Assembly (NCBI GenBank): GCA_030593665.1
Contig: JAUVGS010000120.1
Span: 1-6,733 of the forward strand
Reading direction: 5' to 3'
Length of the DNA stretch: 6,733 bases
DNA from: Chitinivibrionales bacterium
GTDB lineage: Bacteria; Fibrobacterota; Chitinivibrionia; Chitinivibrionales; JANQEN01
The notes under the pieces are model-generated. The model made no database searches, was not told the origin of the DNA, and saw only the letters and a list, made by a program, of their open reading frames with translations. Position 1 is the stretch's first letter. The number at the start of each line of letters is the position of its first letter. Below, one piece after another: positions 1 to 6,628 of this stretch. Made by a program: the position numbers and the translations under genes.

Positions 1-116
1 CACTAATTACAAGAGCCGCTGAAAAACTATGTAAACTGCTCTCTGAAAGAAAAGTTACATACCCCGGCACTAAATTAATCTTGCAATTTCAGATTGAGAA
101 AAACACGCAACGATAA
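1..116 (+). CDS. C-terminal end of a probable LacI/GalR-like transcriptional regulator (partial)
   Basis: The frame beginning at base 3 is open from the window edge to a TAA at 114-116 and gives 37 residues. They read as a helix (AAEKLCKLLSERK) followed by a short beta strand (KLILQFQIEKN). This order, a helix such as 'A..LL..I', then 'P...I.L...L..R.S', then the end of the protein, is typical of the last segment of LacI/GalR-type sensor domains with a periplasmic-binding-protein fold. The DNA-binding part would lie outside the window. The gene is on the same strand as the secreted-protein cluster and ends 114 bases before gene 1, so it could be a local regulator, though nothing here shows that. 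With so few residues, another alpha/beta protein is possible. Confidence 0.4.
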   Translation, partial: LITRAAEKLCKLLSERKVTYPGTKLILQFQIEKNTQR

Positions 117-142
117 AAATGGCCTATGTCCAGAGTTCTGAT

Positions 143-160
143 CCGGTGATTTTCACCAGG
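143..160. repeat. Small inverted repeat between the regulator and gene 1
   Basis: GGTGA (145-149) and TCACC (153-157) form a 5-bp stem with a TTT loop. CC (143-144) and GG (159-160) can extend it past a bulged A. No T-tract follows, so a rho-independent terminator is unlikely. It could be an operator or a weak transcript-end structure. Confidence 0.25.
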
Positions 161-183
161 CAAAGATACTGTTGATGAAATAG

Positions 184-189
184 TATAAT
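184..189 (+). promoter_or_regulatory. Possible -10 box for gene 1
   Basis: A perfect TATAAT lies 42 bases upstream of the gene 1 start. No convincing -35 box is seen at 16-18 bases spacing (161-166 reads CAAAGA), so the call rests on the -10 alone. If real, it would drive gene 1 and possibly genes 1 to 4. Confidence 0.3.
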
Positions 190-217
190 TCTCTGGCGTG
201 CATTCACGTCCGCCATT

Positions 218-224
218 GAGGAGG
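218..224 (+). promoter_or_regulatory. Ribosome binding site that fixes the gene 1 start
   Basis: GAGGAGG sits 6 bases before the ATG at 231. This favours 231 over the in-frame GTG at 198. The 231 start also gives a clean signal peptide beginning MKKC. Confidence 0.75.
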
Positions 225-230
225 TTTTGC

Positions 231-1475
231 ATGAAGAAGTGTTACGCCCTTTTCATGGTACTCTGCGGTTTCGCGGTTCTGTGTACCGCACAGACGGTTC
301 CTGCGTTTCATGCGGGAGAACTGTTAACGTTCAGCGATGGAACCGTTTTGAAACCGCAGGGAGATATGATCTGGTATGCCGTACCCTGTGTGGTTGACTG
401 GAATGGTGATGGGAAAAGGGATCTGTTGGCCGGTTATTTTGAAAATGGCAATGTTTACCAGTTTATTAATACCGGCTCCAATATCCAGCCGGCCTTTGAT
501 AAAGGAGATGAGGAAAAACTGCAGGCTGATGGTACTCCGATCTCAGTTTACGCTAATTGATGCCTCGGAGCTGCTCCGCAGGTTGCGGATTGGGATGAAG
601 ACGGCGATTATGATTTGCTGGTAGGTTCAAGGGATGGCTTTATCTGGCTATTCATTAATACTGGTTCGACAACAGCCCCTGTGCTTACATCAAAGGGAAA
701 AATACAGGCAAATGGAGTCGACCTGGACGCAGGATTCAGCGCACACCCGGTTGTTGTTGACTGGAATAATGACGGTAAAAAGGATCTGGTTATAGCAACC
801 CAGGATGATGGGGTTCGTGTGTATTTGAACACAGTTTCCAACGCAGCGCCCGCATTTTCCGGTTTTACGGTTGCCGTTACCAATATAGCTATACTCAATC
901 GTTGTTCAGCGGAAGTGTATGATCTTAATGGGGACGGTAAAAAAGACATTATTGCAGGCGAAAAAGAAGGAGGTGTCTACTTTTACGAAAACACCGGAAC
1001 TGATGCGTCACCAGAAATTTCGGCACAGGGAAAGAAAATGAAATTGACAAGCGGTCAGGAAATAACGATGCATGGAAGCGCGCATATCGATATGGTCGAT
1101 TGGGATGGTAACGGATCTATGGATTTGATAGTCGGTGTGAGTCAGGCTGATATACACATATTTCTTAATGCACAGTCTGTTAATATCAACAATGAAAAAA
1201 AACATTTACAGTACGAAACCGGCCTGGCCGATATTTTAATAAGACAGAATGGTAACAAACGGGAAATTAACCTGTTTATTCCAACTGCCGGCGTCTACAA
1301 AATTACAGCATATTCTCTTAATGGGAGAGAAAGTCCTTTTATGATTAATGATTTTTTTACCAGGGGAACGCACAAAATATCATTGAACTCTTTGTTGTTT
1401 TTACAAAACGTCTCACTTTTTGAGGTGCAATCTGGAAATCGGAAAATTGTAAAAAAGGGGATAATTATTGAATGA
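231..1475 (+). CDS. Gene 1: secreted VCBS/FG-GAP repeat protein, predicted selenoprotein (in-frame TGA at 558-560)
   Basis: The protein is 414 residues if the TGA at 558-560 is read as selenocysteine (residue 110). A signal peptide covers about residues 1-21 (basic start, hydrophobic core, then CTAQ). Five VCBS/FG-GAP type repeats follow, each with a calcium-loop-like motif: DWNGDGKRD (56-64), DWDEDGDYD (120-128), DWNNDGKKD (177-185), DLNGDGKKD (231-239) and DWDGNGSMD (290-298). They probably form a beta-propeller. Residues from about 315 resemble a T9SS sorting domain. The TGA falls between repeats 1 and 2, and repeat 2 starts only ten codons later in the same frame, so the propeller is intact only with readthrough. 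The Sec would be followed directly by Cys111 (U-C). The gene ends at a TGA (1473-1475) without a clear SECIS-like hairpin. The alternative is a nonsense-mutated pseudogene, made unlikely by the same pattern in four neighbours. Confidence 0.85.
575..589 (+). promoter_or_regulatory. Candidate bacterial SECIS hairpin in gene 1
   Basis: TCCGC (575-579) pairs perfectly with GCGGA (585-589) around the loop AGGTT. The loop GG begins 21 nt after the TGA at 558-560. A short stem with a G-containing apical loop roughly 16-37 nt after UGA is the known bacterial layout recognised by SelB. The AGGT loop resembles that of E. coli fdhF as I remember it. A competing hairpin (CGGAG/CTCCG, 565-577) overlaps it. 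Confidence 0.65.
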
Positions 1476-1612
1476 AATGTTCTTGTATGACTTTAAGCAA
1501 AAAGGTAGTGCTCATGGAAAGGCTTTTCAGTAATTTCAGAATGGGAACGTGCAGTCAGCCGATACGGGGTTTAACGTTTTTATTCCTCTCTTTCACTCCT
1601 CTGTTTGCGCAG
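1472..1612 (+). other. In-frame upstream extension of gene 2 with an extra signal-peptide-like segment
   Basis: The gene 2 frame is open upstream of its likely start, with ATGs at 1472 and 1514. The ATG at 1472 overlaps the gene 1 stop as ATGA, an arrangement often linked to translational coupling, and AAGGGG lies 11 bases before it. The ATG at 1514 has AGG 8 bases upstream. The encoded stretch ends in GLTFLFLSFTPLFAQ, which itself looks like the end of a signal peptide and resembles the FAPLFAQ of gene 4. A second signal peptide begins immediately afterwards. This is either a real N-terminal extension or the remnant of another secreted-protein gene. Confidence 0.4.
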
Positions 1613-2545
1613 ATGAAAGCTGTGAAACTTTCCTTACTATTCATCGTGTCATTGTGTATACAAATGGCATGGCCGGATGAAGTAACCGTGACATTGCAGA
1701 ATGGCGTAAATGACTATACCGGGTGCAGTGATATTCATATCGGGAATGAAGAAGATAATCCCTGCTCTGACGGAGTAAACAGCGGGGAATATACTAAGCT
1801 GGTTCTGACCTTTTTCAAGTGTTGAGAAGGCGACATTACATGGGCCAGGGTGGCCCTTGCATTCGACCTTTCCGCCATTCCTGCGGACGCGGTTATCAGT
1901 ACTGCGGAATTAGCCGTGTATAAGTTCGGCGAGTTTATGCTTGCCAAAGGAAAAGCTGATAATAAAATTCATACCATAACCACTCACTGGCAGGAATCCG
2001 GAACCAATTGGAGCCAGCCGTGGGCAACGGAAGGTGGCGATTTTGTGACGCCGGAGATTGACAAATATCATTACGACGGCACGGAAAATAATGTATGGCA
2101 AACTTTTCATGTAACCGCAACGGTGAAAGAATTTCATGCGAATCCCGATAAAAACTATGGATTTCTGATAATTTCCGATCCTGATAATGACGACGACATA
2201 CAGGCTAGCTATTACCATTCATCGGAATCTTCCGATACGGAGAAACGGCCTAAATTAATGGTTACCTATGAAGGGACTACACATAGTGCCGGCCATATAT
2301 CAAAAAGTATAAAACAAAATATAAAGATACAAATAACACCGAATTCTGTTTTACTTCTATTGCCCTTCAGCGGTAATTATTCCATAGCCATTTCGGATAT
2401 TCTGGGGAGAAAGATTTGTTCGCATACTGTAAAGAACGGCCGGGGCAGGTATGAAATGCCGCTTCCCGCAGCATCGGGTGCGTATATTGTCAACGTATGC
2501 ACTTCGGAAGAAAAAGCGGCGGGGAAGTTCTGGTTTGTACGGTAG
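1613..2545 (+). CDS. Gene 2: secreted DNRLRE/CBM96-like protein, predicted selenoprotein (in-frame TGA at 1823-1825)
   Basis: From the ATG at 1613 the protein has 310 residues with Sec at position 71, directly after Cys70 (K-C-U-E). The N-terminus (MKAVKLSLLFIVSLCIQMA) is a clear signal peptide. The phrases VTLQNGVNDYTGCSDIHI, then VALAFDLSAIPADAVISTAELAVY, then HWQESGTNW match the pattern of DNRLRE/CBM96-type domains, a jelly-roll module of secreted and carbohydrate-associated proteins. One copy of this domain spans the TGA, with its first strands before it and the FDLS strand after it, so readthrough is needed for a whole domain. The C-terminus (about residues 225-310, ending GKFWFVR) resembles a T9SS sorting domain with 'SDILGRKI' and 'GAYIVNV' elements. 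The start is uncertain: no Shine-Dalgarno precedes 1613, while 1472 and 1514 have weak ones. The stop is TAG. Confidence 0.82.
1842..1856 (+). promoter_or_regulatory. Candidate bacterial SECIS hairpin in gene 2
   Basis: GGGCC (1842-1846) pairs with GGCCC (1852-1856) around the loop AGGGT. The A and T of the loop can also pair, leaving a GGG triloop. The first loop G is 23 nt after the TGA at 1823-1825, two more than in the other four genes. The stem is all G-C and stands out from its surroundings. Confidence 0.65.
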
Positions 2546-2636
2546 CTTTAGCGATTTAAAAAGGAAAAACAATTGAATGGTAGCGAATAATCTGAAAAAA
2601 TGAACCGGGAAGTTGAAAGAAAGGATGATAAATCCT

Positions 2637-4100
2637 ATGATTAGATTGGAATTATTCTATCGATTTTTACTTCTGTGTGTGATTTTATCGTGCGCTTCGG
2701 TTGTTGCACAGCAGAATATCAGCGGTGCTCAGTCCGGCACGCTCGGGCCGGGTGAATATCTTGTAACCGGTGGTATTACCGTTTCATCAGGTAACACACT
2801 AATCATTAAACCGGGCACGAAGTTTTTCCATAACGGAAACCATAAATGGGAGATATCCGGGGAGCTGCGTGCTGAAGGCGCCCGGGAAGACAGCATTTAC
2901 TTTATACGAAAGGACGCTGTGGAAGGACACCGCTGGGGAGGACTTCGTTTTCAGAGCGGGGCGCCAGCTTCGGTACTTGATTATTGTGTGATCGACCATT
3001 GTTATATGAGCAGCTATAACGGTCCCAGCTCAAGCATAATGGTAAATTCCACGGGATTAACGTTAAAGCATAGCCGGGTTTCCAACGCTGCCTGTAACAA
3101 TGACTTCGGAGGCATTTATGCAAAAAGTTCCGTTATCCTGATAGACAGTTGTCTTATTGTCAATAATAAGGCGGTCAATCATCCCAAGGGAATGGGAGTG
3201 TTTCTGGATAATTGCGATAATGCAAAAATCCTGCATTCCGTAATAGCGTTTAATAAAAGTGACGGCGCCTGAAGCACTTGCGGCGGAGGTGGGGTCCACC
3301 TTGAAAGCTCAAATACGCTGATTTCGCACTGTCTTATTTACAGGAATGAACTAACAAATGGTTTTGCCGGCGGTATGGGGGGCGGCGGTATTCTGGCAAA
3401 AGGAAATTGTACCGTTACGCTGATTAACAACACAATAGCCTATAACAGCACAAAAAATGTTGGAGGCGGCATCTGTACGCACGGCGACGGCGGCGCCGCA
3501 ACATTTACAGGAAAGAACAATATTATTTATCACAACAGCGCAAAGGATAACACCCAGTATGGTTCGGTATATTCAGGAGGCACTACTACACTCACCTATT
3601 CCTGTATCTCACAGACATTAACCGGCACCGGCAATATAGAGGATGATCCAATGTTTCTGAATTCAGATGAGGATGACTATCATCTTAAAAACGGTTCTCC
3701 CTGTATCGATGCCGGAGATCCGAATTCTCCTCTCGATCCTGACAACACACGGGCAGATATGGGCGCTTTGTATTATGATCAGGGAACCGGTATTATTATT
3801 GAAAATCCGTTTGTTTCTCAATTTGAATATAACATTTATCAAGCCAATTCCGGCGTTTTTAATCAGGCAATCACTATCTGCTATCAGCTCCCGCATGCGG
3901 TTAATGTAGAGCTGGTAATCAACAACGCAGCCGGACAAAAAGTGTGTGCGATTGTTAACAGCAGGGTAATGGCAGGCAGCCATCAGGTGATCTGGGACGG
4001 CAAAAATGATGCTGGATACAACGTAGTCCCGGGTATATATTTTTATCGCTTTTCAGCAGGTTCTTACCGGGATGTACTGAAAATACCGTTGGTGCGATAA
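2637..4100 (+). CDS. Gene 3: secreted right-handed beta-helix protein, predicted selenoprotein (in-frame TGA at 3270-3272)
   Basis: The protein has 487 residues with Sec at 212, in the motif U-S-T-C (Sec212, Cys215). The ATG at 2637 is chosen because AAGGA lies 11 bases upstream and it gives a compact signal peptide (MIRLELFYRFLLLCVIL, ending VVAQ). A TTG at 2613 and an ATG at 2625 are in-frame alternatives. The central region has the repeating short-strand pattern of parallel beta-helix or pectate-lyase-like proteins: 'LIIKPGTKF', 'GELRAEG', 'WGGLRF', 'LDYCVIDHC', 'LTLKHSRVSN', 'ILHSVIAFN', 'LISHCLIYRN', 'LINNTIAYN'. It ends with 'GSPCIDAGDP', common in such proteins. The coils continue on both sides of the TGA in one frame. 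The last 90 residues (about 398-487) form a FlgD-like/T9SS sorting domain (HQVIWDGKNDAGYNV, then GIYFYRF). No catalytic site could be assigned. The stop is TAA. Confidence 0.86.
3287..3301 (+). promoter_or_regulatory. Candidate bacterial SECIS hairpin in gene 3
   Basis: AGGTGG (3287-3292) pairs with CCACCT (3296-3301) around a GGT loop. A G-T wobble (3286/3302) can extend the stem. The loop GG begins 21 nt after the TGA at 3270-3272, the same offset as in genes 1, 4 and 5. Confidence 0.65.
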
Positions 4101-4150
4101 ATGACGAAAACAGGTAAAATAGCTATTTGTAAACTAAAGGAAACTGTATA

Positions 4151-5155
4151 ATGAAAATTATAAAACTTTTCTTACTGTGTGTTGTGTTATGGTTTGCTCC
4201 CCTGTTCGCTCAGGATGGCTGGAAACAGGTAACCACTTCCGCTACCTGGGCAGCCAGAGGCGAACACTCTTTTGTTGTCTATGACGGGAAAATGTGGATA
4301 CTGAAGGGCCTGGATTCGCAAAGCGAAGATTATAAAGATATCTGGTATTCAACAAACGGCACCTCATGGACTACGGTGAGTAAAGACGACCTTTTTAATA
4401 TATGCAGCTCTTTTCCTACAGTTGATTTTATGGGGGAGATGTATACTGTGGGTGGAAGCACCTGTTGAAGCGGTCCATGTTCAAGCCAGGTTTGGCGTTC
4501 AAACAATGGAGGGAAATGGAATGGTGTTACAAACACGCCCGGATGGAGTAAACGGTGCGCCTCGTGTGCGCTTGTTTACAAAGATAAAATATGGCTGCTT
4601 GGCGGATTTGCTACAAGCAAAACAGTTGCGGACGTCTGGTATTCACCGGATGCCACCAACTGGACAGAGGCTGCGTCAAACTGTTGGCCGGACAGGGCAG
4701 CTTTTTCCGCAGTTGTTTACAAGGGTAGAATGTGGGTTATGGGAGGAGTAAAAATGGGTGTATCCAATAGCTCGGTACATAATGACGTCTGGTCTTCTGA
4801 TGACGGGGCAAATTGGACAAAAGAAACATCAGCAGGGTGGGCCCCGCGACATACTCATGCCTCGTTTATTTATGATGGAAAAATATGGATAATGGGAGGT
4901 TGCAATGCTTCCGGAGGTTGTTATAACGATGTCTGGTGTTTTAAGGGTGAAACCGCCATAAACAACGTTTCAGAGATGCCAAAGGAAGTTACACTGTTTC
5001 AAAACACTGTCCATGGTAATGTTAATCTCAACTTTTACGTGTCAATTGCCGGTAGAGTAACCGTTGGCATTTATACAATTACAGGCCGGTTGGTACGGCG
5101 TCTTGTTGATAAAGAAATGGCCAGGGGCAGTCACAATTTGATATATCAAGTTTAA
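4151..5155 (+). CDS. Gene 4: secreted Kelch-type propeller protein, predicted selenoprotein (in-frame TGA at 4466-4468), short C-terminus
   Basis: The protein has 334 residues with Sec at 106, in the motif C-U-S-G-P-C. AAAGGA lies 9 bases before the ATG. A signal peptide covers about residues 1-21 (MKIIKLFLLCVVLWFAPLFAQ). The body is a run of Kelch-like blades, each with a 'DGK-W-I-GG' strand followed by 'DVWYS-DGT-W': MWILKGL, MYTVGGSTC, IWLLGGF, MWVMGGV and IWIMGGC. The Sec lies in the loop after GG of the second blade. The last blade has an equivalent loop with two cysteines (GGCNASGGC). A CxxC (CASC) lies in the blade after the Sec. Residues from about 275 begin a T9SS sorting domain (LFQNTVHGNVNLNFYV, then GRLVRRLVD, then GSHNL). 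It stops at YQV-TAA, without the usual last strands (GIY.Y.L and a basic end). The gene lies 50 bases after gene 3, in probable operon order. Confidence 0.84.
4483..4499 (+). promoter_or_regulatory. Candidate bacterial SECIS hairpin in gene 4
   Basis: GCCA (4485-4488) pairs with TGGC (4493-4496) around the loop GGTT. AA (4483-4484) and TT (4498-4499) extend the stem past a bulged G. The loop GG begins 21 nt after the TGA at 4466-4468. This is the weakest stem of the five, but its position and loop match the others. Confidence 0.58.
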
Positions 5156-5163
5156 ATATAAAC

Positions 5164-5214
5164 ACTGCTTTACCAGGGAAATCATCACTGTTTTCTCAAT
5201 TAAAAGCAGTTTTC
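5164..5214 (+). terminator. Possible terminator after gene 4
   Basis: ACTGCTTT (5164-5171) and AAAGCAGT (5203-5210) are perfect inverted repeats followed by TTTC. The loop is long (31 nt) and the T-run short, so this is a weak candidate. It lies just past the gene 4 stop, where a transcript of genes 1-4 would be expected to end. Confidence 0.35.
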
Positions 5215-5357
5215 TAATGGCATGATTTTTGCGATTTAAATAAACTATTCTCGCAATCTTTAGGCTACACATAAGTTGTTTTCAATACAATAAAGGCTTC
5301 TTGAAGAAAAATATTCCGACGAGACAGTGTTGTGTTTGTGCGTTAACGACAACAGTG

Positions 5358-5415
5358 GTACCTTAGAAATAATTTTCTGCGTTTTTTTTGGCAAAGAATT
5401 ATTTCGTGAAGGTAC
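5358..5415. repeat. Long imperfect inverted repeat
   Basis: GTACCTT (5358-5364) pairs with AAGGTAC (5409-5415). After a small internal bulge, GAAATAATT (5366-5374) pairs with AATTATTTC (5397-5405). The loop contains a run of eight T. Sixteen base pairs in two blocks is more than expected by chance. Its role is unknown: a structured leader, a protein-binding site or a small-element remnant are all possible. Confidence 0.5.
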
Positions 5416-5465
5416 TTATCCAGTTTATCTGGCTTAGGGTGATTCTCAATTATTAATGACAAAAT

Positions 5466-5495
5466 GCTTACATTTGGTAAGCGGATAATTTTTTT
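5466..5495 (+). terminator. Hairpin followed by a T-run, possible terminator
   Basis: GCTTAC (5466-5471) and GTAAGC (5477-5482) form a perfect 6-bp stem with the loop ATTTG. Seven T follow at 5489-5495, but six bases separate them from the stem, which weakens the call. It could stop read-through from gene 4 or act as an attenuator ahead of gene 5. Confidence 0.3.
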
Positions 5496-5675
5496 ATTCA
5501 CATAATCGCAATGACAATTCTCTATATTAGTTATGAGGAAAATAATTTAGTAGATAATTCGGAAAAATACTATATAAGCTATGATAGATATTGTTAAATC
5601 AGGAAAACCACCGAAAATTAATGGGTAAGATCGGCAACTTTCGCACCGTTCCAAAATTTGATAACATCAAAATAA

Positions 5676-5681
5676 AAGGAG
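5676..5681 (+). promoter_or_regulatory. Ribosome binding site that fixes the gene 5 start
   Basis: AAGGAG lies 6 bases before the ATG at 5688. It shows that translation starts here, upstream of the in-frame TGA, and not at the later TTG at 5829, which lies inside the hairpin. The short reading frame before the TGA is therefore a real, expressed N-terminus. Confidence 0.75.
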
Positions 5682-5687
5682 AAGAGT

Positions 5688-6569
5688 ATGTATAAGAATA
5701 TCTTGATGGCTTTTATGACAATGTTCATTTCAATAACGACTCATGCTCAGTACGTTCAAATAGGGAAAACAGAAATCATCTTTACCTATCCTTACTGCTG
5801 TTGAACTGATAATGTAAGATACCAGGCTTTGGTATTAGCGAGTGAATTGGACGGTGCAAAAAACATCATTGAATTGCAGATGTATGGTGATAAAAAAGAC
5901 GTTTCAACATGGGGCAATTTGGAGTGGACACTCTGCCAGACATCTCTTTCACAGTTAACGACTAATTTTAATGATAATTATGACGGAAATATACCTCTGC
6001 TTGTGTACTACAGACAAAAGCATACTTTCAACACTGGTGCAAATCAGTGGCCGGGCTTCCCGTTTGATACGGCCTTTGTTTATGACGGCAGGAGTAATCT
6101 GATTTTAGAAACCCGATGGAACGAGAAAGGGGCGGAGCAAAACGGGTGGGGAACCTGGAAGAATGCTGAAAAACGCTGCGTTTTTGGTGCTTATACTGAT
6201 GAAACCGGTATGCATTTGCCTGGTGGCTCGATGACCGTGTTTCGTTTGATCTATGATGCAACCGATGTTGAAGTCCCGACTGCGATTGAAAAACAGAATG
6301 GATTAACACTTTATTTCGATCCGTCGGGGAGTACTGTTCGCATACATTTTTTCGTGTCACAGCACACTGCTGACGTCAAGGTGAAGGTATATGATGCGCA
6401 CGGTACTCTAATTCGAGCGCTTATACATGAGAAAAAAGAAACAGGTGCCTGCTTTGTCAATTGGAATACCCGCAATTACCGGGGAGTGAAGGTTCCTGCG
6501 GGTATCTATTTCGTCAGATTAGATGTTGATAATAACCGGCAGGTTAAGAAAGTTGTATTTACGCGATAA
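5688..6569 (+). CDS. Gene 5: secreted protein with T9SS sorting domain, predicted selenoprotein (in-frame TGA at 5802-5804)
   Basis: The protein has 293 residues with Sec at 39, in the motif Y-C-C-U-T. The signal peptide is about residues 1-21 (MYKNILMAFMTMFISITTHAQ). The region 'VQIGKTEI...YPYCCU...RYQALVLASELDGAKNIIELQM' followed by 'TAFVYDGRSNLILETRW' resembles the N-terminal module of many FCB-group secreted proteins that begin 'IG...YPF......R.Q.LY.ASEL'. I know no function or firm family name for it. The similarity spans the TGA, which supports readthrough. The last 90 residues are a full sorting domain: a first strand (LTLYFDP), 'VKVYDAHGTLIRAL', 'NWNTRNYRGVKVPAGIYFVRL' and a basic end (KKVVFTR). 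Without readthrough only a 38-residue peptide would be made, almost all signal peptide. The 532-base gap upstream suggests its own promoter. The stop is TAA. Confidence 0.83.
5819..5835 (+). promoter_or_regulatory. Candidate bacterial SECIS hairpin in gene 5
   Basis: ATACCA (5819-5824) pairs with TGGTAT (5830-5835) around the loop GGCTT, and a G-T wobble (5818/5836) can extend it. The loop GG begins 21 nt after the TGA at 5802-5804. Confidence 0.65.
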
Positions 6570-6572
6570 GTG

Positions 6573-6608
6573 AAAAAAAGGCGGATACAGATATTTGAGT
6601 ATATCCGC
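6573..6608 (-). terminator. Rho-independent terminator on the minus strand
   Basis: Read on the minus strand, GCGGATA (6608-6602) and TATCCGC (6587-6581) form a perfect 7-bp stem with a 14-nt loop. After one C they are followed by seven T (complement of the A-run 6579-6573). This is the standard layout for a transcript arriving from the right. On the plus strand no T-run follows, so it is less convincing as a gene 5 terminator. Confidence 0.65.
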
Positions 6609-6628
6609 AAATGGTGCGGGGCAAAGGC

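Larger units (their letters stand above)
5156..5687. other. AT-rich intergenic region between genes 4 and 5, no gene seen
   Basis: I see no credible coding sequence on either strand in these 532 bases. The region is richer in A and T than the genes. It holds three hairpins (5164-5214, 5358-5415, 5466-5495), an 8-base palindrome CGTTAACG (5341-5348) and the ribosome binding site of gene 5. Several AT-rich -10-like strings occur at 5520-5580, but none has a matching -35 box that I can defend. Its length suggests gene 5 is transcribed separately. Confidence 0.6.

Noticed and set aside
5581..5628. Short reading frame MIDIVKSGKPPKING upstream of gene 5
   Set aside because: It is only 15 residues, has no ribosome binding site and shows no recognisable feature. 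It probably occurs by chance in the leader.
5608..5655. Possible riboswitch ahead of gene 5 (AAGATCGGCAACTTTCGCACCG region)
   Set aside because: It looked vaguely like a structured aptamer, but I could not build a consistent set of stems or match a known class such as c-di-GMP.
231..6569. Five pairs of split genes or pseudogenes caused by nonsense mutations or sequencing errors
   Set aside because: Every break is the same codon, TGA, never TAA or TAG. The frame never shifts, cysteine is always adjacent or three codons away, and a GG-loop hairpin follows each time.
231..6569. Genetic code change with UGA read as Trp or Gly throughout
   Set aside because: There is only one internal TGA per gene, always by cysteine. 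TGG serves for Trp throughout, and gene 1 seems to end at TGA. Reassigned genomes would show several TGA per gene at Trp or Gly positions.
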